Positions 1 through 21,180 of a DNA stretch of 64,000 bases are shown here, one piece after another; position 1 is the first letter of the stretch, and every line of letters starts with the position of its first letter. The DNA comes from Vesta saturnalis (taxonomy: Eukaryota; Arthropoda; Insecta; Coleoptera; Lampyridae), in NCBI GenBank assembly GCA_036346205.1, contig JARFJB010001970.1, positions 701,001 through 765,000 of the forward strand. The letters run 5' to 3'. Below the pieces are notes generated by a model. The model saw nothing but the letters and a program-made list of their open reading frames with translations. It was not told where the DNA came from and made no database searches. The position numbers and the translations under genes were made by a program.

Positions 1-837
1 GGAGATGGAACCCGGTTCGAAGTCAATCTTCATAACGAGGAGCTTTTCTCCCGCAAACTTTAGCGGTTAAAATTAAATTTATAACATTGTAGAAACAAAA
101 ACAATAATCGTTTAAAACTTCATGTCAGATAGAGATTCATAGGCATAAATACAGTGCGATCATCATTGTTTGACCGTGCCGCTCCTAGAACAGTACTACT
201 GTTCCGCAGCCTTAAAATGAAAATTGTGCAATACCCAGTGACGTAAATGCAGATATTAAAATAAATACTACCATAAATGACAAAAACTTTGGTGAATGAC
301 GAATTGCGTATTACGTAGAGGTACAAAAACTTCAATAATTGTAATTTAGTCTTTCTTAAGACTAAAGGGAAATTGTTATAAGGTGTGTAAAAATTTGGTT
401 AAAAATTATCATTTATTATTTTTAATTGATATTATAGATTTTCTGGATTTCCAAGGCCTATTTCTGGTGTATTAAACCAATACATGGTATTTACTCGTCA
501 AAATCAAGTTTTGTAAGTGCTTTTATATACTAAAAGTAATGTTTAAAACAAATTTTGTTTTTTAACCTCAATTTGGTTACGAGAATAATGTACAGTTTAG
601 AGAGTAAAAACTGTTTAGATGAGCGTTTAATGATCTTTTTGTTTATATTGACATGAGTGGTTTGAAATAGGCAATAATGTATGAATTGTGTTGTCAGGTT
701 GAAAATGAATAATCGAAAGGTAATTCATAGCCAAGGGCGGCAAACTATCTACAATGTGTACCAATTTATGAAAAAAGAAAAAGAAGGAACGATGACAATG
801 CCAATTACAAGAATGTGTTTCTGAAGAAACCGTTATA
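1..837. other. No recognisable gene
   Basis: AT-rich sequence with no coding pattern that I recognise. The first 65 bases are less AT-rich and open on both strands, so an exon edge could lie there, but nothing supports a product. Confidence 0.4.
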
Positions 838-1030
838 GACAAGCTACTAGTTGAAAATGGTCATACTGTCCTTCGTCTCCCTTTGTACCACTCTGAATTA
901 AATCCCATTGAAAAATCGGATAGCAGTGAGGAATGTGACATTTCAAATGGAAGGTGTTAAGCAATTGGCAATGAAGAATTGAAAAAAATTACAGCTGAGA
1001 ACTCGAAGAAAGTGTGTGAATATGTGTAGA
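838..1030 (+). pseudogene. Tc1/mariner-type DDE transposase, C-terminal relic
   Basis: The + frame from 838 reads through a stretch ending in LYHSELNPIE, the hallmark around the third catalytic residue of IS630/Tc1/mariner DDE_3 transposases (family pattern PxYxPxLNPIE). The frame hits a stop at 958-960 and continues with a lysine/glutamate-rich tail up to a second stop at about 1028. No start, inverted repeats or upstream catalytic domain are visible, so this is a short fragment of a dead copy. The match is by motif only. Confidence 0.45.
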
Positions 1031-1731
1031 GTGAATATTTAAAAAAAGGATTGATATTGGATGATGTTACCTTTACAATAACATTAAAATATTTAAATGA
1101 ATTTTTAAAATGAATTTGTCATTAATCAGAAATCAATGTATGATATATTTGTTAAATAATATTAGTGAAAACAAATTACATGTATGACTGGTTAGTTTAT
1201 TATAAATGCATACATTCAACATATTCAGCACAAGTCAGGTACACCATTTTTGCTGACCACCTTTGAATGTACACTGTTGAACATCACAAATACATTATAA
1301 TGGAAAAAAAGGACTTATTTAACTTAATGCTAGATATCACTTTTGCATTGCATTCTAATTTTTGAATAAAAACTTATTTCAGATTATATACCACTGATTT
1401 AGTCCTTCTCATGTGGAACTAGTCACCATATCTACTTTATGATGTACCTAGTGTTTTTTAAGATAACTCAAATCTGTATATATTGATCTAAAGCACAGCA
1501 AATAATGAATTAATAATGCATTGTTTTTTTAGATCTCAAACGTTCATGTAAATGAGATCAATTCAGCTAAAGTATAGTAAATAATGAGTAAAGATTTTCA
1601 ATTAGTGCACATATTATTTACATACAAAGATAACGATATCCCGACGCACACCTCACTACCCGTTGGAATGAATGGTCTTTTATATGTTTATATTACAGTT
1701 AAAAATAGAAAAATAAAATTAAACTTGGCAA
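1031..1731. other. No recognisable gene
   Basis: AT-rich sequence between two transposase relics. I see no coding frame, inverted repeats or RNA gene here. Confidence 0.4.
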
Positions 1732-2922
1732 TTATCTATAAAACAATTTCAAAGTGACCACCATTGTTTGCATTACTCTTCGTTTCATATTTTCAAATAC
1801 ATTTATTAATTGAGCTTCTGTAATATTTTGAATTGCGTCAGTTATTGCATTTTTTAATTCATCAACTGTATGAAGGCGTGTCTTGTAGATTTTATTTTTT
1901 AAATGTCCAAATAGAAAATAATCCAGTGGAGTGAGGTCAGGTGATCTTGGGGGCCAAACTCCCGCACTTATAACTCTTTCATCAAAATGTTCACGTAATA
2001 AAGTCAGTATTTGATTAGCTGTAAGAGCTGTTGCGTTATCATGCTGAAAATATCCATGTTGGAGCTCATCATCGTGCAGTTGATCAATGAAAGGTTCCAA
2101 AATAGTTTTGTATCAAGCCGCAGTTACTGTATCTTTAAAGAAAATGGGACCTACAATTCTTCTTCGTGACATAGCAGCCCAAACACCTATTTTCACAGGA
2201 TGTAAAGTAGTTTCTTCAAAAACGTGTGGATTTTCTGCTGACCACATACGGTAATTCTGAGAATTCACATAACCAGATAAATGGAACCAAGCTTCATTCG
2301 TAAAGAAACTTAAGTTTAGTATTTCGTCATCTCTCAAGTTGTTGTTAAACCATCGGCAATATTCTAAACGCTTTTGAAAATCTAAAGGTAGTAATTCTTG
2401 CACAACCGTTATTTTGTAATCATGAAAATGTAGTTGACGTTTGACTGCTTTATGGCATGTACCATAAGAAAGACCTGTAACAATTGCTTATATTGAAATA
2501 TGTACAATGTTGTCAATCTAACTTTACTTATGTAATGTTTTGGTTTTTAAGATTCTTTTTATTTTATTGCTTACACATTCATGTAAACCATGTTTTGTAT
2601 AATGCTGGGCCAACTGTCTTAAAGGTTTTGTCGGACTTCTTTCCAAATGTGTGCGTACATTTTCCACTACTTCCTCTGTAAGTACAGTTGTGCCACCCGT
2701 AGATTTTCCCTTGCAAACACTACCATGCTCATGAAAACGACTAACAATTCTTCGAATGTGTCGGCATAAGACATCATCATCTAATTAGATGTTCTGAAAG
2801 TGATGTTGATATTCTTCAACACATAATCGTACTGAATACTTCCAGTTTCCATCTACATCTTTTTCGCCGTTTGGGAAATAAGCTTCCAAAATAAACTTGT
2901 CTTGTTCCACAGTAAAAGGCAT
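1732..2922 (-). pseudogene. DUF4817/DDE_3 transposase relic (Tc1/mariner superfamily)
   Basis: Read on the minus strand from an ATG at 2922, the N-terminus resembles the DUF4817 helix-turn-helix domain. It is followed by a second DNA-binding region and the DDE_3 catalytic core. The core shows FTNEAWFHLSG (first catalytic Asp replaced by Asn), a second-Asp block FQHDNATA, and WPPRSPDLTPLDYF with the third Asp, 38 residues after the second. The frame is broken by a TAA soon after the DUF4817-like segment, by disruption around 2490-2600, and by an in-frame TGA at 2113-2115 that joins two otherwise continuous halves. No inverted repeats were found. This is a clearly dead copy of the family also seen at 3953-5005 and 33.9-34.8 kb. 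Confidence 0.75.
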
Positions 2923-3330
2923 TATAATCTAAAAAAATTTATTTACGAAAAAGGCATAAAATACACGAATAAATTTACCTTGAAAGTCCTGGTTAATTTA
3001 TTAATGAGTTTTGAAAAAAACTATTTTATTGTAATACAAATGTAGATAAAGGAATAATTGAAAAAGGAAAAATCTATGTACGTTTATGAAATGTCAATCG
3101 AAGATGAAATAAATATTTGTGCCTAATTTCAATAGTAACTTGGAATAAACTTTTGATAAAAATTCTGTAAAAAGCAGTTTTCTTTCGGTCATTTATTGTT
3201 TATATCTTGGTGGTAACTATTTAAAATTCCTTCTACGAAAAATTACTTTCATATCAAAAGAAAATCATTGAAATCCATCAAGCTGTTGTCTCGTAATCTG
3301 CGTGAACTAAATCACCCGTTTATTTTAATA
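2923..3330. other. Flank between two transposons
   Basis: AT-rich spacer with no coding pattern. It ends in the TA target dinucleotide of the next element. Confidence 0.4.
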
Positions 3331-3332
3331 TA

Positions 3333-3741
3333 CCGGATGCCCACGAGATCACTTTCCGGCTGCCATTTTTTTATTTATCTATCGTTTTAAATGAAACTTG
3401 GCAGGGTTGTTACTCTAACCAAACGTCATTTTTAGGAATTTTTGCCAAGCATTTCCGACTTCCGGTTTCACCGGAAATGACCTTAACTTTTGATTTTTAA
3501 GTGACACCCCCTGTATATTTTTTGTTTTTCGGATTCTGGAGGTCATTTTACGGGCGATTGCGTAATATTTAAATCGATTTTTTTCAAATGTAATTTTAAA
3601 ATTGAATTTTATTTTCTCATCCAGAGTGCCATGACCATCTTAAAATCATTCTACATACTTAACTCACTTCCAGAAAAATGCAAACTCACTTTTATCTTTG
3701 TTAACTTTTTTACTAGAACGTTCTAAACTTTATTTTTGCCG
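3333..3741. repeat. Left terminal inverted repeat
   Basis: Matches the reverse complement of 5358-5765 along its whole length, with scattered substitutions and small indels. The innermost part contains the palindrome TCTAGAACGTTCTA(A). Confidence 0.9.
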
Positions 3742-3952
3742 CATTATGGGCGCGCCTGAGAGTTGTTTTTAAAGCAGCACAATTTTAATGCATTGCTTTG
3801 CGTATTTTCCCAATTTTTTCAGACGATTGAACAAAATTTATTTTAAAACAGAGTGTAATAATTTTAAACAGTATTAAAAATAATTAAAAAAAATTAATAA
3901 CAACAATAATATAACATTAACAATAGGTATTAGATTATAACTTTTGGACCTT

Positions 3953-5005
3953 TTAACCACCAATTAAATTTTCAAAGTGCTGCCCTTCCACCTCTTGACA
4001 TTTCCTAACACGAAAAACGTTGTTTTCTACGACATTCCCAAGCATGTCGGGGGTAATGCTAGCAAATTCCGCTCGTATACGGTTTTCTAAGATGTTAAGT
4101 GTTGTTGGCGGTGTTCGGTAAACAATCTCCTTAATATGGCCCCACAAAAAAAAGTCAAGAGGTGTAAGGTCAGGCGAACGAGGAGGCCACCGGATCGGTC
4201 TACGGGTAGAGATAACATGTTCTCCAAATCGTTCTTCTAAGTAATTTCTCACAACAATAGCGTTGTGAGCCGGCGCACCATCTTGTTGATAATAAAGGTG
4301 TTGATTATTTATTTCCAACGGTAATTCCTCCAAAAAATTTTCAATTTTATGTTGTAAAAAACCCAAATATCGTTCTGCATTTAAATGCCCTTGGAAAAGA
4401 ATCGGTCCCACAATACGAGCACCAATTATTCCAGCCCATGCATTTACTCCAAATATCTCTTGAAAATTACCTTCCATCATTCGGTGTTCATTTATCGTTG
4501 ACCAATATCTTGTATTTTGCCGGTTGAACATTCCATTATTGGTAAATCTCGACTCGTCAGAATACAAAATAGAATTGGCTAGGCTATTATCGGCATCGTT
4601 ATGTTCCAAGAACCAGTTGCAATATTCCAGTCTTTTAACAAAATCTCCCTCGTACAAATGTTGGTGAAGCTGGTACTTAAATGATTTGCATCCATGTTTC
4701 TTCAAGATCTTTCTTGCTGATTCTGCGCCAATGTCTAATTCAAAGGCAATTTCCCTTGTGGATGCTGTGGGGTTTTGAATGACATACGCTATTACATTTT
4801 CTTACGTTTGTTCATTAATAAAATGTTGTTGCAAATTATCTGGTTCTTGGCACATTTTTCTTATAAGGTAGATAATGAATTGTCTTGTAGGATGATGAAG
4901 ACGCTCAGGATATTCTTGCCGATAAACTCGTTCGGTTTCCGCTGTATTTTTGGCGCAATGTCCATACATAATAAGTATATCAACCTGCTCACTCTTGGTA
5001 AACAT
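3953..5005 (-). pseudogene. DUF4817-DDE_3 transposase with one in-frame stop
   Basis: Minus-strand frame from ATG 5005 to the stop at 3953, 350 codons, which fits intact DUF4817 transposases. Residues 1-67 form the DUF4817 helix-turn-helix, including the MYGHCAKNTAETERVY segment. The second half is the DDE_3 core: YSDESRF (first Asp kept), YYQQDGAPAH (second Asp) and WPPRSPDLTPLDFFLWGH (third Asp, 41 residues after the second). The product would bind the inverted repeats and catalyse cut-and-paste transposition in the nucleus. The only lesion seen is a TAA at 4802-4804; both halves are in the same frame with no shift. All three catalytic Asp residues are present. Confidence 0.88.
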
Positions 5006-5357
5006 TTTTGTTAATTTTATAATTAAACTAAGTACAAACTTTAATTTAATTTTTAACTAAAATATTAGATTTATGTTAATAAACAACAACCTTTATTATT
5101 ACCTGTCAAACTTTTAAATTTACCATAGTGTTTCCATGGCAACCTAGCCACCTATTGTTTTCATGGCAACTCTGATATGCTGTGACATAGGAAGTGTATT
5201 TTATTAATGAGTAAGGGATAAATATAAAAATAAAAATGTTTTAAATAAAAATGGGTAAAAATGACAAAACGTGTTATACGTCATTAAATTCGTTTTAAAA
5301 TACTGCATTTAGTAGTTTTATGAAAGTGGTATGCTTCCATTCAATTTTTTTGAGCTA

Positions 5358-5765
5358 CGGCAAAAATAAAGTTTAGAACGTTCTAGTAAAAAAGTTAACA
5401 AAGATAAAAGTGAGTTTGCATTTTTCTGGAAGTGAGTTAAGTATGTAGAATGATTTTAAGATGGTCATGGCACTCTGGATGAGAAAATAAAATTCAACTT
5501 TAGAATTACATGGAAAAAAATCGATTTAAATATTACGCAATCGGCCGTAAAATGACCTCCAGAATCCGAAAAACAAAAAATATACAGGGGATGTCATTTA
5601 AAAATCAAAAGTTAAGGTCATTTCCGGTGAAACCGGAAGTCGGAAATGCTTGGTAAAAATTCCTAAAAATGACGCTTGGTTAGAGTAATAACCCTGCCAA
5701 GTTTCATTTAAATCGATAGATAAATAAAAAAATGGCAGCCGGAAAGTGACCTCGTGGGCACCCGG
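5358..5765. repeat. Right terminal inverted repeat
   Basis: Inverted partner of 3333-3741. It ends in CCGG followed by the TA target dinucleotide. Confidence 0.9.
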
Positions 5766-5767
5766 TA

Positions 5768-6110
5768 TAAGATTGGGGTTCAATTTTTAACATGAAAAGT
5801 GATCTCGTGTTTTATTTGGAAGCTAAGAATCTACAGGGTGTCCTCTTATTGGTATTTGAACGTCCTGTATATGTTTTTTTTTCTTTTCATTTCTACCTTT
5901 CACACAATTTTTTTGGTTTTGTATGGTCATAAAGTTAGAATTAAAATCCACGTAATTTATTGATTGCTTTTCTGAAGCTTTATATTGAATTTCGAATTAG
6001 AATTTTCGTATTGAATTTAAAATTGATCTCTTTGATAGGAGTTGAAATGGCATTTAAATGTTCCATGAGCTAGTTAATTGAAAATAGAAATTTCAAAGTT
6101 GAGTATAAAT
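5768..6110. other. No recognisable gene
   Basis: AT-rich spacer without a coding pattern. Confidence 0.4.
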
Positions 6111-6276
6111 TAAAAATTATTATTAATTTTATTAAATACATAAATAACAAGTTTACCTCGAATAGGATTTGAACCTACTACCTGTGCTTTGCTAGAGTAG
6201 TACAGGTCGTAGGTTCAAATCCTACTTGAGGTAAACTTTTTATTTATGTATTTAATAAAATTAATAATAATTTTTA
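6111..6276. repeat. Palindrome with mirrored tRNA T-arm sequences
   Basis: Two arms of about 75 bp (6111-6185 and 6202-6276) are near-perfect reverse complements around a 16-nt centre. Each arm contains a tRNA-like T-arm: on the right, GTAGG-TTCAAAT-CCTAC, a 5-bp stem with a 7-nt TTCAAAT loop, followed by an acceptor-like TTGAGGTAA. The left arm carries the same unit on the opposite strand with one stem mismatch. The outer arms are AT-rich. Neither half is a complete tRNA, because no D-arm is visible. It could be a tRNA-derived fold-back element or an inverted duplication of a tRNA 3' half. Confidence 0.7.
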
Positions 6277-6909
<633 letters not shown>

Positions 6910-7033
6910 AATGACACTGATAAACTGAAAACGAACATGCAAAAGCATGGGCATCCCAATCCATATTAATCATCTGTTATGCCTAAATTTTGCAGCCGCT
7001 CAAGCCATATTAACACAAGATATATATGACAGG

Positions 7034-7807
7034 AATTTATACATAAACGACTATACACTGTGTCCGTAAAGTATGGAACAAATTAATTTTTAGCTAAACA
7101 GACCATTTTAAGAAATAATCCTGAAACACGTCGATTTTTGATTTTAATTTACTGTATTTTAAAATAATAATCTAATATACAGGGTGAATTACTTTCGAGG
7201 AATGACGTCACCGCCATTTTTTTTAAATGGAACACCCCCATTTTGTTTCAATTTTCGGATTGCTCTAGCTGAGCAAATATTCAAGAATTAAAACAGAGAA
7301 TTCGGACAGCAATAAAGAATATTTCTCAAGACACAATAAACAAGGTTCAACAAGAATTTGTACACCGTTTGGGTTACTGTCAAATACAGCAAGGTCTGCA
7401 GTTCGAACATTTATAAAGTCATGTCTTTCATCATTCTGTCCGCTAGACAACAAGTATTTTTGATAATATTGTTAATTTAACTAATAAAGAATGTTATGCG
7501 TTACTTTATGAGCACACACAAAACTATTGTATTTTTGTCCACCCTGTACCAATTGGAATCAACGTGTAATACATTTTTGGAATCAGCTCAGCCAGAGCAA
7601 TCCGACAATTGAAACAAAATAGGGGTGTTCCATTAAAAAAAAAATGGCGGTGACATCATTACTCAAAAGTAATTCACCCTGTATATTAGATTATTATTTT
7701 AAAATACGGTAAATTAAAATCAAAAATCGTCGTGTTTCAGGATTATTTCTTAAAATGGTCTGTTTAGCTAAAAATTAATTTGTTCCATACTTTACGGGCA
7801 CAGTGTA
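7034..7807 (+). mobile_element. TA-flanked deletion derivative of a mariner-type transposon
   Basis: Element 7036-7805 starts CACTGTGTCCGTAAAGTATG and ends in its inverted copy (one difference in the first 20 bases), with TA on both sides. The inverted repeats extend about 240 bp from each end and include an AT-rich block and a CAGGGTGAATTACTTT block. The centre keeps only the last part of a transposase reading frame, so the element is non-autonomous and arose by internal deletion rather than being a coding-free MITE. Confidence 0.85.
7273..7416 (+). pseudogene. Transposase C-terminus left inside the element
   Basis: A 47-codon + frame ending at TAA 7414-7416 matches the C-terminal tail pattern of DUF4817-type transposases: a basic amphipathic helix with NISQDTINKV, then LGYCQIQQGLQFEHL before the stop. 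The copy at 3953-5005 ends in the same way (CQEVEGQHFENL). The catalytic core is absent. Confidence 0.65.
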
Positions 7808-8285
7808 TAGAGGATATAAGAAGCGAGGAATGGAGATCAGTTTGGAAAAAACGGAGTACCTAGTAATAAATTCGGAACCACAATTTAATGTCTTAATTAA
7901 TGATAACATTTGCATCAAGCAAGTCGACGAATTTAAATATTTAGGAGCAATTATTGGCAGAAACAGTGGAATAGGTGAAAGAGAGACACAAAACAGAATA
8001 CAAAAAGCTCATAAAGTAATAGGGGCCCTAAACCTTATATGGTGGTACATAAACATAACAATCAAGAACAAGTGACGGTGGAGTCGGTACTGTGCTATCG
8101 AAGTGAACTATGGGTTATGAAAGAAGAAGGGAAATGGAAATTAATAACCGTAGAAATGGATTACATACGACTCAGTGCTCGGGTGCTAAAATTTCAGCAT
8201 ATAACTAACGAAATGGCCTAAGCGTGTGTTTACATGGATACCTCCGGGAAGGAACAGAAAAAGGAGGCATATCATTCATTCATGA
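7808..8285 (+). pseudogene. Non-LTR retrotransposon RT C-terminal fragment
   Basis: From the right edge of the preceding element, the + frame shows a LINE reverse-transcriptase thumb signature: MEISLEKTEYLVINSE, then QVDEFKYLGAIIG and a basic IQKAHKVIGALN helix. A frameshift near 8074 leads to a second frame with YRSELWVMKEEGKWKL and RLSARVLKFQHITNEMA, and after a second shift KRVFTWIPPG. This order (KTEYLV, FKYLG, SELW, basic tail) is typical of several arthropod LINE families. Endonuclease and palm domains are missing. The abutting element may have inserted at the 5' break. Confidence 0.7.
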
Positions 8286-9239
8286 AAATGAATCAAATAT
8301 TTACCTATCCCCACAAAATAGAAAATTTTAGATTAATTGGGGAATACCTAATATGAATGATATGCAAGTGTCAATGGCGTAACGCAGGAGTTTTACTTAG
8401 GGTGAAATTATTATGTATATTTAAACAAACTTTACTATAAATTATGTAAGCAGACTAAAATACAGTAAATCAAATTACGCGACTTACAAGTATCCTCGAT
8501 TTTTAAACGTGGTAGATATCTGTTAAGTACAATATAATTGTGAATAAATTTTTCTTTCACACATATCGCAAGACCACTTTTCGTACAGTAATATTTGTAA
8601 ATGGTAACACATGTAAAAACTAGTATATTTAATATTTTCGACGAACTGTTAGTGATTAGAATATTATTAACTATTCTGATGAATGCAAGGAAGTGACAAA
8701 TTCTATGATTCTCAAGACCGAGCATATCTTTAGCAATGCTGTTTTTACTATTTTTGTACAAACTAACGGATAATTTATGAGAAACCTGATGAAAGTAAAA
8801 CTACTATCTTCAACAATGCAAATTTGTCAATTTCGGTTAAGAAGACAAGTGACACTTAGCTTCATTTACTGAAAGTATAATAAAAATATTTTAGCAACAC
8901 CTTAACCAAGAATAATTTAGAGGAAAATGTTTCCCAAAGTCATATTAATTATATTTTTTTCTAATACGAGTGGCTCGTGAGATATTATCGACATCCGGCA
9001 CAAAATTTATGGCCTTATGACATGAAAGCTTAACTATTAGATTTTATCACGCAAATCAAATAAGTTCTTTTAGACAAATTATTTTTAGAGTATCCTTCAA
9101 CAACTGTGTTATTTGAATAAAAAGTTATATCTTATATTCATTTGATATATTTAAATATGTGTAAATTATTTTTTTGTCTTGTGAACACTTTTGTTTTCTT
9201 GTCGTAATACTTTTGCTTTAAATAAACCGTTCAATTAAA
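8286..9239. other. Upstream flank of the transporter gene
   Basis: AT-rich intergenic sequence. The promoter of the downstream gene should lie towards its right end, but I cannot point to a convincing TATA box or initiator. Confidence 0.35.
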
Positions 9240-9275
9240 ATGATGTTATTCATCTTAGGCCAGAGAGCTAATAAC

Positions 9276-18495
<9,220 letters not shown>

Positions 18496-18554
18496 AGACA
18501 ATTTATTGTATAATTTAAGGAAACGCTATAAACTATTTCATTTAAAACATAAAA

Positions 18555-18560
18555 AATAAA
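18555..18560 (+). terminator. Polyadenylation signal AATAAA
   Basis: AATAAA 60 bp after the transporter stop codon. Another AATAAA overlaps the stop at 18491-18496, but the downstream one is better placed. Confidence 0.6.
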
Positions 18561-18990
18561 CTATGTACAACAATAGTAGAGTGAAAGCACTTCTCCTATC
18601 AATTATCTTTTTTAATGGGTTCCTAATAGACCGTAATTGGTTTTCCCATTAGACGTGGGAATATCGTTACATTAAGCAATTACTTTGCGCAGACTGGAGT
18701 AATAGAATCTCCAAGTCTCAGGCCAAGGTTTAATACCCTAAGATTTAATTTACCAATCAGTTAGTGATCATTAACCATAATTTATAAGGGTAGATCGCAT
18801 GTAGGTGACGGAATGAAAAAAAATAAAGGTACTTTCAGAAAATAGGTAATAAAGAAGATAAAAACAGTTCCACTAATTCCCTGGTCCAGAATAAAACATT
18901 AAAAACCAGAAATTTATGTATTAGATAATAACCATTTAAAATAAGTCTACTCAATACAAAAACATCATACATAAACCAATTAAAAACATG
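18561..18990. other. No recognisable gene
   Basis: Intergenic sequence between the transporter and the LINE relic. No coding pattern. Confidence 0.4.
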
Positions 18991-19082
18991 TCCCTTAGGA
19001 TCCCCTTAGCTGGAAGCGAACTTCTCTTAAACTAGTATTCTGAGGCTTCCCTTACTTTAACTCTTTTCTGTCGGAGCATTAA

Positions 19083-20045
19083 AGGTGACGAAAAATATTA
19101 GAGACGGTATATTAGTAGAAACTACCACAAATAAGTAATCCAGAAGTGTTTTGGATACAGTAAGGCTAGGAGATTACGAAATTGAAATTATTGCAAATAA
19201 ACCCATGAATGTGTTTAGAGGCGGGATCTTCTGTCGTGATTAAATTAAATTATTCAGTCAAAGACATGTGTCAGGAGTTAATCTGGCAGATTATCGAAGT
19301 TAGACGAACCAAGTGTAAAAGAAGTGAAGAACTTGTGGACACTCCACAGCACATACTAGCATTTAACACCCGAATGCTACCAAAAACAATTAGGGTTGCC
19401 TTTTATTCTCTGAGTGTTCGTTTATACGTACCACCACCGATGAGGTGTTTTCCGTGCAACAAGTTTTGACACACCTCTTCCAGGTATGCATTGCAAGAGG
19501 ACTTATGCGTATGTGGTAAAGCATTGCACAATGATGTTCTATGCGAGGAACCTATCAAAAGTATTAACTGTAGTGGAGTTCATTCTGCTCGAGCCTCAAA
19601 TTTATCCTATATATAAGTAGGAGTGTGCCATCCAGGAATCTCGTGTAAAATAAAATATAAGTTACCTGGAAGCAAAAAGAAAATTTGTTACACCAGTGTC
19701 TTCCAAGGGAGTTACTTATGTCAAGGCTGCAACTTCTACAGCCATCATACCAGATATGGTTGATGTACCAGCCTTAAACAAAGAGGTTTTGCCTCTCTTA
19801 ATTGGGGAAATCACTCCGCTAATACAAAGACCTTGCAAGGATAGTCAATTATGTTTATTTGTAGCGCCAACAGCTTCTTACTTAAATATATCAGCGAGCC
19901 AAAGTAAAGAAAAACGGAAACGTAATACGGAGAAGCAAGAGTCTGTTTCTGAAGATGACATCATGTCAACAGAATAAAATGCCTCTCAGAAAAAAAAGAT
20001 AAAGTCGGATGGCCAAAAGGCAAATTAAGAAAACCACCCTCAAAT
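19083..20045 (+). pseudogene. LINE ORF1 (gag) relic
   Basis: Broken + frames correspond to ORF1 of copies A-C: a VRLGDYEIEI segment, then VDTPQHILAFNTRMLPK, RLYVPPPMRCFPCNK (first zinc knuckle), CVCGKALHNDVLC (second), a decayed third knuckle, and a lysine-rich GWPKG-like tail near 20010. The protein would be the RNA-binding nucleocapsid-like ORF1p. Stops and frameshifts occur throughout, and the N-terminal half is missing. Confidence 0.75.
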
Positions 20046-20064
20046 GCCCCAGGTGTCGAGAACC

Positions 20065-20841
20065 GGTGTGGGACGTTTCGCCGCGGCCGTTTCGCCACAG
20101 GGCCAGTTCGCCGCTGGCCGTTTCGGCGCAAGCCGTTTCGCCGCCAACATTATTTTATTGCATTCAATTGAACACTAGCACATACCATCTTACATTTTTT
20201 TAAATATATCGTATAAAAACTCACGTATCTACCAAATTTTACACCTTATTAACCATTATTTATAATGAGATAATTATCATTACGACACTCATTAGGTGAC
20301 GACAGAATTTTAAGAACTGTGAGAGAATTTAATGACAGAACAATTTTAGAGTATTTGCGTTCAATCGCCCATAATTACCAATTTCATTAATATAATGTAG
20401 GTATTATATGTATTTAAAGGTAATTATTTGACGTATTGTAGTATTTACATAGAAAATAATAAACATTTCTTTTTGGAAAATATGTATCTTTATTTGGAAT
20501 GAACTCATTTTTACTGCTTTTTAGAAAAACAATAGTTTTTTAGGGCGTAATTTATATATTACAATTTATAGATATTAAAAAAAATAATAATATAAACGAA
20601 CTAAAACAACATTTTATACAGTGTGTTAATTCCGTCTCTAATAAATTCATATTTACAACCCAATTCGTAGTGTTTTGTCAAAAAAAGAGATCGAGGATGC
20701 GAGGTCTATTTTTTCATACGAGCTATAGTTTATGAGATTCCCTATTAAAACATCGAAATTTGGCCACCCTGTACTTTTGGCGGCGGAACGATCGCGGAGA
20801 AACGGCCGCAGCGAACCGGCCGCGGCGAAACGTCCTACACC
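20065..20841. mobile_element. MITE with GC-rich repeated termini
   Basis: Left end GGTGTGGGACGTTTCGCCGC and right end in inverted orientation (GGTGTAGGACGTTTCGCCGC) bound a 777-bp AT-rich, non-coding core. Just inside each end, a 14-16-bp unit close to GGCCGTTTCGCCGC is repeated four or five times with variation. It interrupts copy D at the end of ORF1. I could not recognise a clean target duplication, so the superfamily is open. Confidence 0.7.
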
Positions 20842-21056
20842 CGCCGAGAGCGGCGCAGACTTCTATTAAATACACTGAGAAATCTACCTGTGATACTACA
20901 TATACATTTTTATTTATTAATTATTTATATTTACTTGTTTGTTCAGTCCAGATTTTTATTTATTTATTACTTATACTTATATGTTTGCACTACCCACAAA
21001 TCTGTGATATTTTAACGTTAACCAACCTCTGTATTTGTACTTATTTATTCGTTTCA

Positions 21057-21180
21057 TTTGATAGGTTCCTCGCATGGAACACCATTGTGCAATGCTTTGC
21101 CACATACGCATGTCCTCTTTCAATGCACACCTGGAAGAGGTATGTCAAAACTTGTTGCACGGAAAACACCTCATCGGTGT
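21057..21180 (-). repeat. Inverted duplicate of the gag zinc-knuckle segment
   Basis: This 124-bp stretch in the ORF1-ORF2 spacer of copy D is the reverse complement of about 19435-19558 (the zinc-knuckle part of ORF1), with roughly ten differences and one small deletion. Confidence 0.85.

Larger units (their letters stand above)
3331..5767 (-). mobile_element. Near-intact DUF4817-type Tc1/mariner transposon with long TIRs
   Basis: A 2.43-kb element (3333-5765) with TA on both sides (3331-3332 and 5766-5767), the standard target duplication of the superfamily. Both ends start CCGG(A/G)TGCCCACGAG and form inverted repeats of about 409 bp that differ at only a few positions. One transposase frame lies between them on the minus strand. 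Close TIR identity and a single stop in the transposase suggest a fairly recent insertion. The repeats are long for a mariner-type element. Confidence 0.88.
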
